A DNA stretch of 32,976 bases from a virus: positions 1 to 32,976 of IMG/VR virus record IMGVR_UViG_3300021170_000053, one strand, 5' to 3'. The first letter of the stretch is position 1. Each line of letters begins with the position of its first letter. The notes under the pieces are model-generated. The model worked only from the letters and a program-made list of their open reading frames with translations, was not told the origin of the DNA and did no database searches. The position numbers and the translations under genes are program-made. Below, piece by piece: positions 6,769 to 13,688 of this stretch.

Positions 6769-8331
6769 ATGTCCGCCTTCGACCGCATCAAGCAGCTCGT
6801 TGAGCCTCGCCACAAGACGATCGCTCGCCAGCTCTTGAGCGATCCGCACGTCGGGCTGATGAAGTCGATGGCCGAGACCAGCGAGGCGCTCGGGCTCTAC
6901 CCGCGCACCTACGCTCGCGACAACACCATCGAGTTGACCGAGCGAATGGTGAGCAACGCCGACTTCCAGGAGAAGGACGGCGCCCCCGTCGTCTGGGCCA
7001 ACCCCCTCGCCGAGACCGACGCCTACGGCCTCATCCGCAGCATCTTCGTGACCGGGCAGCTCCCCAAGCGCGGCACCAAGGAGCTGATGGTCGCGTACTC
7101 GACGATGCCGCGGCTGCGCTCGGCCGTGCAGCGGCTCGCCCGCGACATCAGCAGCGTTCCGATGAAGCTGTACTGGGCGCCCACGTCGGCGGGCAAGTGG
7201 TACATGCCCGAGTACAAGAGCATCGCCGACCACGCGAAGCGCCACGCCATGAAGAAGGCGCTCATGGAGAGCGGCGACCTCCAGGAGCTGAGCCCGGACC
7301 ATCCAGCCTACGTCTTCATGCGAGCGGGCAACCTGCGTCTACCAGGTCGCAAGTCGCGCTACATGATGCAGGTCTTCAAGCTGCTCAAGGGCGACTGCTA
7401 CGCGATCTTGGTGCGCAACAACAAGGGCGTGCCGATTCGGTATTACCCAATCCCGCCCTACTGGGTGATCATGGCGCCGACCGCCAATCGCCCGTTCCAC
7501 CGCTGCCAGTACGGCACCTGGTACTGCGACGTCCCCGAAGAGAACATGATGTGGTGGATCGACGCCGATCCAGCCAACCCCTACGGCCGCGGCGTCGGCG
7601 TCGGCGAGTCGCTCGCGGACAACCTGATGACCGAGAAGGCGGGCTCGCGCTACCAGCACCGCACGCTCGCGAACAACGCCAGCCCCTCGCAGCTCGTCAC
7701 CGTCGAGGGAGCGAACCGCATCCAGCTCGACGAGCTCGAGCAGCGGTTCAACGAGAAGCACCTCGGCATCGAGCGCGCGGGCAAGCTGCACTTCACCGGC
7801 ACCAAGATCGACGTCAAGAGCCTCGAGCAGAACTTCCGCGAGATGGAGCTCATCAAGCTCCGCACCTACGAGAGCGACACCATCGCCGAGTGCTTCCACA
7901 TCCCCAAGGAACTCGACGGCAATCTCTCGACCGCCAATCGCGCGGCCGCCGGCGCCGTCCGCTATTTCTACCTCGAGTTCACGGTGACGCCGTGGGTCGA
8001 GGACGAGAAGGAGGACTGGAACTACGAGATGGGCTCGCTCTTCAACGGCGAGATCGTCGCCGACTACGAGCCCTTCGTCCCCGCCGACGAGGACAAGATC
8101 CAGGCCTTCATGACGCTGCGCCCCAGCGCCTTCACCGAGGACGAGGTCCGCGAGGCGGCCGGCTATGACCCACTCGGGCCCGCCAAGGGCGGCGATGCGC
8201 GCTACCCAATTCCGACGGCGGCGCCAGCGCTGCCACCTGGAAAGCCGGCAGGAAAGCCGAGTCCGGTGAAGCCCGCGGCGACGCCGATGCCGAAGCCGCC
8301 GACGTCGGGATCTGAGGGTGACGAGCCCTAG
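6769..8331 (+). CDS. HK97-family portal protein
   Basis: Dodecameric ring at the capsid vertex through which DNA enters and leaves. The 520-residue product has the order seen in HK97 gp3-type portals: an N-terminal region, the segment MPRLRSAVQRLARDISSVPM (roughly residues 110-130), a middle clip/stem region with RYYPIPPYWVIMAP, GRGVGVGESLADNL, and the helix-rich stem with FREMELIKLRTYESDTIAECF and IPKELDG. The C-terminus is Pro/Ala/Lys-rich and probably disordered. ATG 6769 is chosen; a TTG at 6733 that overlaps the terminase stop (TTGA, preceded by AAGGGAAG) would add 12 residues and cannot be excluded. It lies directly after the terminase nuclease and before the protease, the canonical position. 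Confidence 0.9.
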   Translation: MSAFDRIKQLVEPRHKTIARQLLSDPHVGLMKSMAETSEALGLYPRTYARDNTIELTERMVSNADFQEKDGAPVVWANPLAETDAYGLIRSIFVTGQLPKRGTKELMVAYSTMPRLRSAVQRLARDISSVPMKLYWAPTSAGKWYMPEYKSIADHAKRHAMKKALMESGDLQELSPDHPAYVFMRAGNLRLPGRKSRYMMQVFKLLKGDCYAILVRNNKGVPIRYYPIPPYWVIMAPTANRPFHRCQYGTWYCDVPEENMMWWIDADPANPYGRGVGVGESLADNLMTEKAGSRYQHRTLANNASPSQLVTVEGANRIQLDELEQRFNEKHLGIERAGKLHFTGTKIDVKSLEQNFREMELIKLRTYESDTIAECFHIPKELDGNLSTANRAAAGAVRYFYLEFTVTPWVEDEKEDWNYEMGSLFNGEIVADYEPFVPADEDKIQAFMTLRPSAFTEDEVREAAGYDPLGPAKGGDARYPIPTAAPALPPGKPAGKPSPVKPAATPMPKPPTSGSEGDEP

Positions 8332-8333
8332 CA

Positions 8334-8384
8334 ATCCGGTGGTGAAATATCCCGGATGAATCAGCGACACCAAATCTGGTGTCG
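8334..8384 (+). promoter_or_regulatory. Tandem hairpins between portal and protease genes
   Basis: The 52-nt gap holds two inverted repeats. The first is ATCCGG (8334-8339) with CCGGAT (8352-8357) and a 12-nt loop. The second is a perfect 8-bp stem CGACACCA/TGGTGTCG (8365-8372 and 8377-8384) with loop AATC. The second stem ends on the first base of the GTG start of the protease gene. There is no U-tract, so a simple terminator is unlikely; RNA stability or translational control is more plausible. Confidence 0.6.
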
Positions 8385-9832
8385 TGAACGCGCAGACACA
8401 CGCCTCGTGGGTGAAGTCGCTCACTGAGGGCAAGCCGGTTCGGAAGTTCGCCGTCGCTGAGAAGGCGCCGGCGTACGACCCGCTCGCGCACACGGCGACG
8501 TTCATCATCAGCACGAAGACCGTCGATCGGGACAAGGACGTCCTCTACCCCGAGGGCTGCAACCTCACCGACTATGCGAAGAACCCGATCGTGCTGTACC
8601 AGCACAGCAGCCACGAGCCGGGGATGCCGATCGGGCATGCCCTGCGCACCTGGGTCGAAGACGGGATGGTCAAGTCGACCATCAAGTTCGACCAGTACGA
8701 CCCCGCGACCGGCGTCGGCAACAAGCTCGCGATGGAAGTCGAGAGCTGCGTCGCGAGCGGATCGCTCCGCGCGACCAGCGTGGGCTTCATCGCCGAGCAG
8801 CGCGCGCCCAACGACCAGCGCCCGACCCGTTGGGGTGGCTTCGGCTACGACGTCCTGAAGTGGCTGCTCCTCGAGTGGTCCATCGTCAAGGTCCCCAGCA
8901 ACCCCGATTGCGTCATCGATCAGAAGGCCCTCGAGGCTTTCTTGGATCAGGAGCCGTCCATGTCCATGCCTCTGACCCCAGCTCCTGCGGCTCCCGACAC
9001 CAAGGGCACCAACCCCGAGGCGACGCCGCCGACCGCGGCCGCGATGACCGCGCTGCACGAGAACATCTCGGAGGCCCAGAAGCTCTGCAAGTCGATCGGC
9101 GAGATGCACTCCTCGATGAAGGAGATGCACAAGACCGCGAAGGACATGCACGAAGTCCACGCGGGCCTGGTCGAGGACCACAAGGGCAACAACAAGACGA
9201 TGAAGGGCCAGCTCGACATGATGGCGAAGCACATCAAGGACCTCGCTGACTCGAGCGGCGTGCAGAGCGCGGTCGACGAGGCTGAGGCGGCGTACCGCGG
9301 CGAGCTGGGCACCAAGATGCTCGCCGCCGAGAAGATCCTCAACGACCCCGCCTCGACCCGCGAGGCGAAGCTGGCCGCCGCCGACGAGATCAAGAAGCTG
9401 CAGAAGCTGCAGAAGAAGAGCGGCAAGGTGCTCAGCGCCACCTCGCGTGACTTCGTCGTCAAGGCGATGGCCGCGCACGAGGTCGCCTACGGGCACCTCA
9501 AGGCCCTCCTGAAGTCCGCCGACGACGCCGACATGGACGACGGCGATGACGACGAGGACGACGACAAGGCCGGCGACACCGAGCAGGTGAAGGCCGAGAA
9601 GAAGACGCGGCGCGACGCGAAGGCGGCGAAGCGCGCGGAGAAGAAGGCCGCGGCCGACGCCGCCCAACTCGAGCTCGACATCAAGGCCGAGGAGAAGCGC
9701 GTCGCTGAGCTCTACGCCAAGGCGGCGACGGGCGATGCCGAGGCCAAGAAGCAGGTCGCCGAGTTCGAGGAGCTCGTCAAGAAGGCAACGGCCGAGGCGG
9801 ACGCCAAGGCGCAGGGCAAGACCAACTTCTGA
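8384..9832 (+). CDS. HK97-type prohead protease fused to scaffold domain
   Basis: A 482-residue fusion. Residues 38-180 are a peptidase S78 (prohead protease) domain that would mature the capsid by cleaving scaffold and capsid N-termini. Likely catalytic residues are H74 (IVLYQHSSHEPG), S132 (SLRATSVGF) and E164 (LLLEWSIVKVPSNPD). Residues about 190-482 are Ala/Lys/Glu-rich and helical, a probable scaffold; they include an unusual Met-His heptad-like run (EMHSSMKEMHKTAKDMHEVH) and an acidic patch around residues 384-398. Only GTG 8384 starts this frame after an upstream stop at 8357; it lacks a clear Shine-Dalgarno and is overlapped by a hairpin. It lies between portal and capsid genes, as expected. 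Confidence 0.9.
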   Translation: MNAQTHASWVKSLTEGKPVRKFAVAEKAPAYDPLAHTATFIISTKTVDRDKDVLYPEGCNLTDYAKNPIVLYQHSSHEPGMPIGHALRTWVEDGMVKSTIKFDQYDPATGVGNKLAMEVESCVASGSLRATSVGFIAEQRAPNDQRPTRWGGFGYDVLKWLLLEWSIVKVPSNPDCVIDQKALEAFLDQEPSMSMPLTPAPAAPDTKGTNPEATPPTAAAMTALHENISEAQKLCKSIGEMHSSMKEMHKTAKDMHEVHAGLVEDHKGNNKTMKGQLDMMAKHIKDLADSSGVQSAVDEAEAAYRGELGTKMLAAEKILNDPASTREAKLAAADEIKKLQKLQKKSGKVLSATSRDFVVKAMAAHEVAYGHLKALLKSADDADMDDGDDDEDDDKAGDTEQVKAEKKTRRDAKAAKRAEKKAAADAAQLELDIKAEEKRVAELYAKAATGDAEAKKQVAEFEELVKKATAEADAKAQGKTNF

Positions 9833-9845
9833 ACGAATTTCACCT

Positions 9846-9881
9846 AGCTCGGAGACGGGCTGATTGGGCGCCACCCGGCGC
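9846..9881 (+). promoter_or_regulatory. Tandem hairpins before the major capsid gene
   Basis: The 61-nt gap holds two short stems. The first is AGCTCG/CGGGCT (9846-9851 and 9856-9861) with a GAGA (GNRA) tetraloop and one G-U pair. The second is GCGCC/GGCGC (9868-9872 and 9877-9881) with loop ACCC. They lie just 5' of the capsid Shine-Dalgarno (CGGAGA, 9881-9886) and may process or protect the abundant capsid message. Confidence 0.5.
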
Positions 9882-9893
9882 GGAGACAAAGCG

Positions 9894-11288
9894 ATGGCGA
9901 CTGGAACCCAGGTGGCAGAGCCCAACGCAGCTGCTGCGGCATATGCCAAGCGACTCGCTGAGGAGGCGACCAAGGCGCACACGACCGCGCCGCCTCCCGG
10001 ATCGCGGACCGACCTGCCCAGCAGCGACGTGGCGCCATTCACCAAGGCCTACACGCCTTGGCAGAACAGCATCAAGTCGATGCCGGCGCGGCAGGGCCAG
10101 GACTTCTTCGACTACCACGACCCTCGTCTGACCGACAAGAACGTCAAGTCGAAGCTGCCGCACTTCACCGCCGGCGCCGGCACGGATGCGATCCGCTGGC
10201 TGCTCATGTCGCGGTCCGCCAAGTCGCTCGGCGGCAACCCGATGGAGAACATGCAGAAGGCGGTCGAGGAGAGCGACGACGCCCGCATGAAGGCCGGCTG
10301 GTCGAGCCTCGACAAGTACCTCAACAGCCTCAACGCCATGGACCGCAAGGCCCTCGTCGAGAGCACGATGGTCGACGGCGGCGCGCTGGTGCCGCCCGAG
10401 TTCAGCGCCGAGTTCATCTACCTGCTCCGCGCGAGCACGGTGGTCCTGGAGAGCGGCGCGTCGACGATCAACATGAAGTCGTCGCAGCTGACCATCGGTC
10501 GGCAGAACCTCGCGGGCACCGCCTTCTACGAGGGCGAGACCCAGGCCGTCACGGCCAGCCAGCAGCAGTTCGGGCAGCTCCAGTTGCAGGTGAAGAAGCT
10601 GATGGCGCTGACGCCGATCAGCAACGACCTGCTCCGCGATGGAGGCCCTGACGTCGAGGCCATCGTGCGCGACGACCTCATCCAGGTCGTGGCTCTGCGC
10701 CAGGACCTGGCGTGGCTGCGCGGCGATGGGACGTTGGGCACCTGCAAGGGCATCCTGAACCTCGTCAACAGCCTCAACCTGCTGCAGGCGACGCAGGGCG
10801 GCTCGAGCGCGACGTTCCAGGAGATCGCCTTCGACGTCGGCCGGCTCATCGCCGCGCTGAAGAACGCCAACGTCGACAAGTTCGCCCCGGAGACCCAGTG
10901 GGGCTGGGTCATGTCGCCGCGGTCGGAGCAGTACCTCCGCACCGTCAGCTCGACGTTCGGCGTCTTCCCGTTCAAGGACGGGATGGACCGCGACGGCGAG
11001 TTCTTCGGCATCCAGTACAAGACCACCACGGCCGTCCCCAACACCCTGGGCACGGGCGGCAACGCCTCCGAGGTCTACCTCGTCGCGTGGCCCGCGGCGG
11101 TGGTCGGCATGAACATGCCGCTCGAGCTGCTGGTCTTCCCGAACGGCACGGCGCCGGACCTCAACGGGACGATCATCTCGGGCATCAGCAACGACATGAC
11201 GTGGCTGCGCGCGATCACGCGTCACGACTTCAAGCTGCGCTACGACCTGGGCGCCGCGGTCCTGCAGAACGTGCTCTGGGGCACCTAG
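9894..11288 (+). CDS. HK97-fold major capsid protein
   Basis: Main shell protein, 464 residues. ATG 9894 has GGAGA about 7 nt upstream; an upstream TTG would add ten residues without support. Residues 1-150 are Ala/Lys/charged and helix-prone, the delta-like region normally removed by the prohead protease. From about residue 160 the HK97 pattern begins: GGALVPPEFSAEFIYLLRAS (N-arm/E-loop approach), the TAFYEGETQAV strand, KKLMALTPISNDLLRDGG (spine helix region), LRGDGTLGTCKGILN and the A-domain end FKLRYDLGAAVLQN. The gene follows the protease/scaffold directly and is bounded on both sides by hairpin pairs. Confidence 0.93.
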   Translation: MATGTQVAEPNAAAAAYAKRLAEEATKAHTTAPPPGSRTDLPSSDVAPFTKAYTPWQNSIKSMPARQGQDFFDYHDPRLTDKNVKSKLPHFTAGAGTDAIRWLLMSRSAKSLGGNPMENMQKAVEESDDARMKAGWSSLDKYLNSLNAMDRKALVESTMVDGGALVPPEFSAEFIYLLRASTVVLESGASTINMKSSQLTIGRQNLAGTAFYEGETQAVTASQQQFGQLQLQVKKLMALTPISNDLLRDGGPDVEAIVRDDLIQVVALRQDLAWLRGDGTLGTCKGILNLVNSLNLLQATQGGSSATFQEIAFDVGRLIAALKNANVDKFAPETQWGWVMSPRSEQYLRTVSSTFGVFPFKDGMDRDGEFFGIQYKTTTAVPNTLGTGGNASEVYLVAWPAAVVGMNMPLELLVFPNGTAPDLNGTIISGISNDMTWLRAITRHDFKLRYDLGAAVLQNVLWGT

Positions 11289-11319
11289 CCGCAGGCCAGG
11301 AGCCGAAGCAGTAGCCCAT

Positions 11320-11374
11320 GGCTCACCTCGCAAGGGGTGGGCCTTCGGGCGTGTCGGGCCCGCCTTCGCGGCCC
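11320..11374 (+). promoter_or_regulatory. Tandem hairpins after the major capsid gene
   Basis: The 98-nt gap holds a 10-bp stem (11320-11329 with 11334-11343, two G-U pairs) closed by a GCAA (GNRA) tetraloop. A second stem spans 11356-11374: GGGC and CGC against GCG and GCCC with one bulged C and loop CTTC. No run of T follows, so these are more likely stability or partial-termination elements than strong terminators. The next gene's Shine-Dalgarno (AAGGAGA) follows at 11375. Confidence 0.6.
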
Positions 11375-11386
11375 AAGGAGACTTCG

Positions 11387-11986
11387 ATGGCACTGCCCCT
11401 TCCCAAGGATCTCAAGTCGGAGATGTCGCTCCGCCCCGCGATCATCCCCGGCGCGACTGGCCCCACCGCCTCGCTCGTCGCCAACAGCGGCGTCGCGATG
11501 TCGACCAACCAGTCGGCCAACCTCGCCATCATCGATCGCCAGGGTGAGTCGACCTGGCCGAGCGGCGGCGGCACAGGCGGGCCCACCAACGCGGACCTCG
11601 CCCAGAGCGCGGTCTTCTCGCTGCAGGTCGACACCGGCGCCAACACGCCGGTCCTGACCAGCTGCACGGCGAACATCGAGACGTCGAGCGACCAGGTCAC
11701 CTGGGCCGCCTACGTTCCTCCGACCGTGCCGGGACTCGGCTCGAACCCGGGCGCCCTCGTCGCTGGCACGGCCTGCGGTCTGGCCACCCAGCTCGGCTGC
11801 ACCGTCCTGGGGCCGACCGGCATCGTCAACATCGCGGTCGACCTGAGCGGCAGCACCTGCAAGCGGTACATCCGCATCAACCCGAAGCCGACGTTCTCGG
11901 GCGGCTCCTCGACGGTGTTCGTCGAGAGCTACTGCGCCCTGGGTGGCTTCGCGGCCACCCCCGTGCAGACGCCCACCAACCCGTAG
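11387..11986 (+). CDS. Candidate capsid decoration or head-surface protein
   Basis: ATG 11387 has a strong Shine-Dalgarno (AAGGAGA). The 199-residue product is rich in Thr, Ser, Gly, Ala and Pro with beta-strand-like segments (AVFSLQVDTG, VNIAVDLSGS, YIRINPKPTF, STVFVESYC) and no signal peptide. A central part resembles an Ig/jelly-roll-type beta sandwich in composition only. Its place right after the major capsid gene, its own hairpin-bounded message and its beta-rich low-charge composition fit a decoration protein on the shell. No family-specific motif was recognised, so this is position-based inference. Confidence 0.55.
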   Translation: MALPLPKDLKSEMSLRPAIIPGATGPTASLVANSGVAMSTNQSANLAIIDRQGESTWPSGGGTGGPTNADLAQSAVFSLQVDTGANTPVLTSCTANIETSSDQVTWAAYVPPTVPGLGSNPGALVAGTACGLATQLGCTVLGPTGIVNIAVDLSGSTCKRYIRINPKPTFSGGSSTVFVESYCALGGFAATPVQTPTNP

Positions 11987-11996
11987 TTGCAGCACG

Positions 11997-12035
11997 GTGG
12001 GGCTTCGGCCCCACGCCACCACGGAGCTTCGGCTC
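11997..12035 (+). promoter_or_regulatory. Tandem UUCG-tetraloop hairpins
   Basis: The first stem is GTGGGGC/GCCCCAC (11997-12003 and 12008-12014), a perfect 7-bp stem closed by the extra-stable C(UUCG)G tetraloop. The second is GAGC/GCTC (12024-12027 and 12032-12035), again with UUCG. They fill the gap after the candidate decoration gene. Lacking a T-run, they probably act as RNA stabilisers or attenuators. The next gene's Shine-Dalgarno (AGGAGA) follows at 12038. Confidence 0.65.
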
Positions 12036-12048
12036 GCAGGAGAACACC

Positions 12049-12666
12049 ATGCAGCTTTCACCGACCAAGCAGCACCCGGATGGGGGCGTCGTCGTCGAGG
12101 CGCTCATGGCCATCGGCTCGCCGATCCACCTCAACATGGGGGAGGTCTTCGGCGTGCCGCTGCGGCCGAGCCAGAAGCAGAAGGAGGAGGGCAAGTGGGA
12201 CGACCAGGCGCGCTACGTGGCGGCCGAGGCGTTCATCGCCCTCATCGTCAACCCGCGCAACAAGGAGCCGGGAGCTCGCCGGTACCTGCCGGTCGTGCTG
12301 CGCGAGAAGGTGAAGCTCGAAGACCAGATGAAGCAGCTCGACGACATGTGCCGCCACGTCGCTCGAGGCGTCTACGAGGTGAAGTTCTCCCAGGGCTACG
12401 TCGACACCCTGCTCGAGAAGGGCGACCTCAACCCGGCGCAGAAGGAGCATCTCACGGCCAAGTTCACCGAGGCCAAGGCGCTCCGCGTGAAGCACGACGC
12501 GGCCGTCGCCAAGCGCATCGCCGAGGGTGGCCTGCCCAACGGCATGGGTGAGCACCCGCTCGAGGCGAGCTTCCGCGAGCTGCAGGAGACGGTCGCCACG
12601 CAGGCGAAGCAGATCCAGCGGCTCACCGAGAGCCTGTTGGCGTCGAACGCCGTCGCCAAGAAGTAG
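12049..12666 (+). CDS. Hypothetical protein with C-terminal coiled coil (205 aa)
   Basis: ATG 12049 has AGGAGA about 5-6 nt upstream. The protein is soluble and largely helical. Residues 15-110 contain HLNMGEVFGVPLRPSQKQK and a region with AEAFIALIVNP; residues 110-165 are charged helix. The last 45 residues form a likely coiled coil (ELQETVATQAKQIQRLTES). There is no recognised family. Its place between the candidate decoration protein and the connector genes suggests a head-module role, such as minor capsid or assembly factor. Only the coding call is firm. Confidence 0.65.
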   Translation: MQLSPTKQHPDGGVVVEALMAIGSPIHLNMGEVFGVPLRPSQKQKEEGKWDDQARYVAAEAFIALIVNPRNKEPGARRYLPVVLREKVKLEDQMKQLDDMCRHVARGVYEVKFSQGYVDTLLEKGDLNPAQKEHLTAKFTEAKALRVKHDAAVAKRIAEGGLPNGMGEHPLEASFRELQETVATQAKQIQRLTESLLASNAVAKK

Positions 12667-12668
12667 CC

Positions 12669-12827
12669 ATGGCCGAGGTCCATCAACGCAAGGTCGTCTA
12701 CTTCGACCGTGACCGCGGTGAGCTCGCGGTCGAAGTGACGAAGGTTCCGCAGCCGCAGCACGTCCGGTCGAATGACCAGACGACCACCAAGCAGGTTGCG
12801 GCCAAGCCGCAGGAGAGCACGCCATGA
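12669..12827 (+). CDS. Small hypothetical protein (52 aa)
   Basis: ATG 12669 lies 2 nt after the upstream stop, and the frame ends in an ATGA overlap with the next gene, which makes it a likely real gene despite its size. The product starts MAEVHQRKVVYFDRDRGELA and continues with a Lys/Gln/Thr-rich, probably disordered tail. Its 3' end contains the Shine-Dalgarno AGGAGA used by the next gene. No family recognised. Confidence 0.55.
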   Translation: MAEVHQRKVVYFDRDRGELAVEVTKVPQPQHVRSNDQTTTKQVAAKPQESTP

Positions 12828-13369
12828 AGACCCGAGTCCTCGCCACCATGGGCCTTCTGGCCCTCGCCGTCGCTGCCTTCACCTACCACGGCATCGACAA
12901 TGCCGGAGCCACCCCCGGATCGGGCGCGCCCACCATCGGTGGCATCGGTCCGACGCCCACCTTCCCCTTGCAGGTGAAGGCCTACCAGCAGACCCGCGTG
13001 GGCCTGACCAGCGCCGCGGTCGCCAACGTCCCTGCGGTGCCGCTCAAGAACCGCAACACGGTCAAGGTGTGCCTGAGCCAGGAGAGCCTGACCCTCATCG
13101 ACGCCGGCTACCTCGGCAACTACGCCAAGTTCCGGTTCGACAACGGCATCGTGGGCATCGGCACCCCCTTCCTGCTCGATGCCGGCGTCGCCCCCGGTCT
13201 GGAGCTCTCCTTCCCTGGACTCCCCAATCAGATGGCGCAGGTCTGCACCGACGAGATCGCGACGCAGAGCTGGCCGGATGCTGGAGGCTGGGTGACGGGT
13301 ATTGCCAACGTCCAGCTGATCGACGCCGGCGCGGAGGTCTTCGTCGACGTCATCGAGAAGGCCTACTAG
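12824..13369 (+). CDS. Exported or membrane-anchored protein in the head module
   Basis: The 181-residue protein begins with a basic residue pair and a hydrophobic segment (MKTRVLATMGLLALAVAAF) that looks like a signal peptide or N-terminal anchor. It is followed by a Gly/Pro/Thr-rich linker and then a beta-rich domain with two cysteines (VKVCLSQESLTLID, QVCTDEI). After export these could form a disulphide. Repeated DAG triplets (LIDAGYLG, LLDAGVAP, PDAGGW, IDAGAEV) recall the DGG/DAG-rich proteins at the right end of the window. A signal sequence on a gene between capsid and connector genes is odd. It could be an envelope-located protein rather than a virion part. Family unknown. Confidence 0.6.
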   Translation: MKTRVLATMGLLALAVAAFTYHGIDNAGATPGSGAPTIGGIGPTPTFPLQVKAYQQTRVGLTSAAVANVPAVPLKNRNTVKVCLSQESLTLIDAGYLGNYAKFRFDNGIVGIGTPFLLDAGVAPGLELSFPGLPNQMAQVCTDEIATQSWPDAGGWVTGIANVQLIDAGAEVFVDVIEKAY

Positions 13370-13402
13370 GCCACCACCCCTCACGCCGCACGGAGAAGAG
13401 CC

Positions 13403-13675
13403 ATGATCGACAGCAACAAGCCCAAGAAGGCCGAGCAGATCGTCCGCTACCTCGAGCACTCCGGCAGCCACAACGCCGGCGAGATCGGCGGCTGCACCAA
13501 GCAGGAGGCCGCAGTGCTGGTGGGCAAGAAGCTCGCCAAGCTCGTCTACTTCGACGACGCCGGCGTGGAGATCACCGCGCAGGTCGAGGCGGCCGCCAAG
13601 GCCAAGCTCGAGGCGGCGAAGAAGGCGGCCGAGGAGAGCGCGAAGAAGGCCGAGACCGAGAAGCCGAAGGCGTAG
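13403..13675 (+). CDS. Small protein with helix-turn-helix-like N-terminus and Ala/Lys tail
   Basis: ATG 13403 has GGAGAAGAG upstream. The 90-residue product has a compact N-terminal part, AEQIVRYLEHSGSHNAGEIG, with the spacing of a small winged-helix domain (helix, short turn, second helix KQEAAVLVGKKLAKLV, then a strand pair). Its last 35 residues are almost pure Ala, Lys and Glu, likely a long single helix. Many connector-region phage genes encode such small proteins without known role. A DNA contact is possible from the fold guess but not shown. Confidence 0.6.
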   Translation: MIDSNKPKKAEQIVRYLEHSGSHNAGEIGGCTKQEAAVLVGKKLAKLVYFDDAGVEITAQVEAAAKAKLEAAKKAAEESAKKAETEKPKA

Positions 13676-13688
13676 ACCCGAGGATGGA

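Noticed and set aside
8132-10045. 637-codon open frame on the minus strand
   Set aside because: Lies antisense to portal, protease and capsid genes that have clear families. The product is Leu/Val/Arg/Gly-rich low-complexity, typical of a GC-rich shadow frame.
9840-11393. 517-codon open frame on the minus strand
   Set aside because: Fully antisense to the major capsid gene; Arg/Ala/Val-rich shadow with no motif.
11320-12035. Rho-independent terminators after the capsid and following genes
   Set aside because: Stems are strong but no T-run follows, and a Shine-Dalgarno comes directly after. Reported as RNA regulatory hairpins instead.
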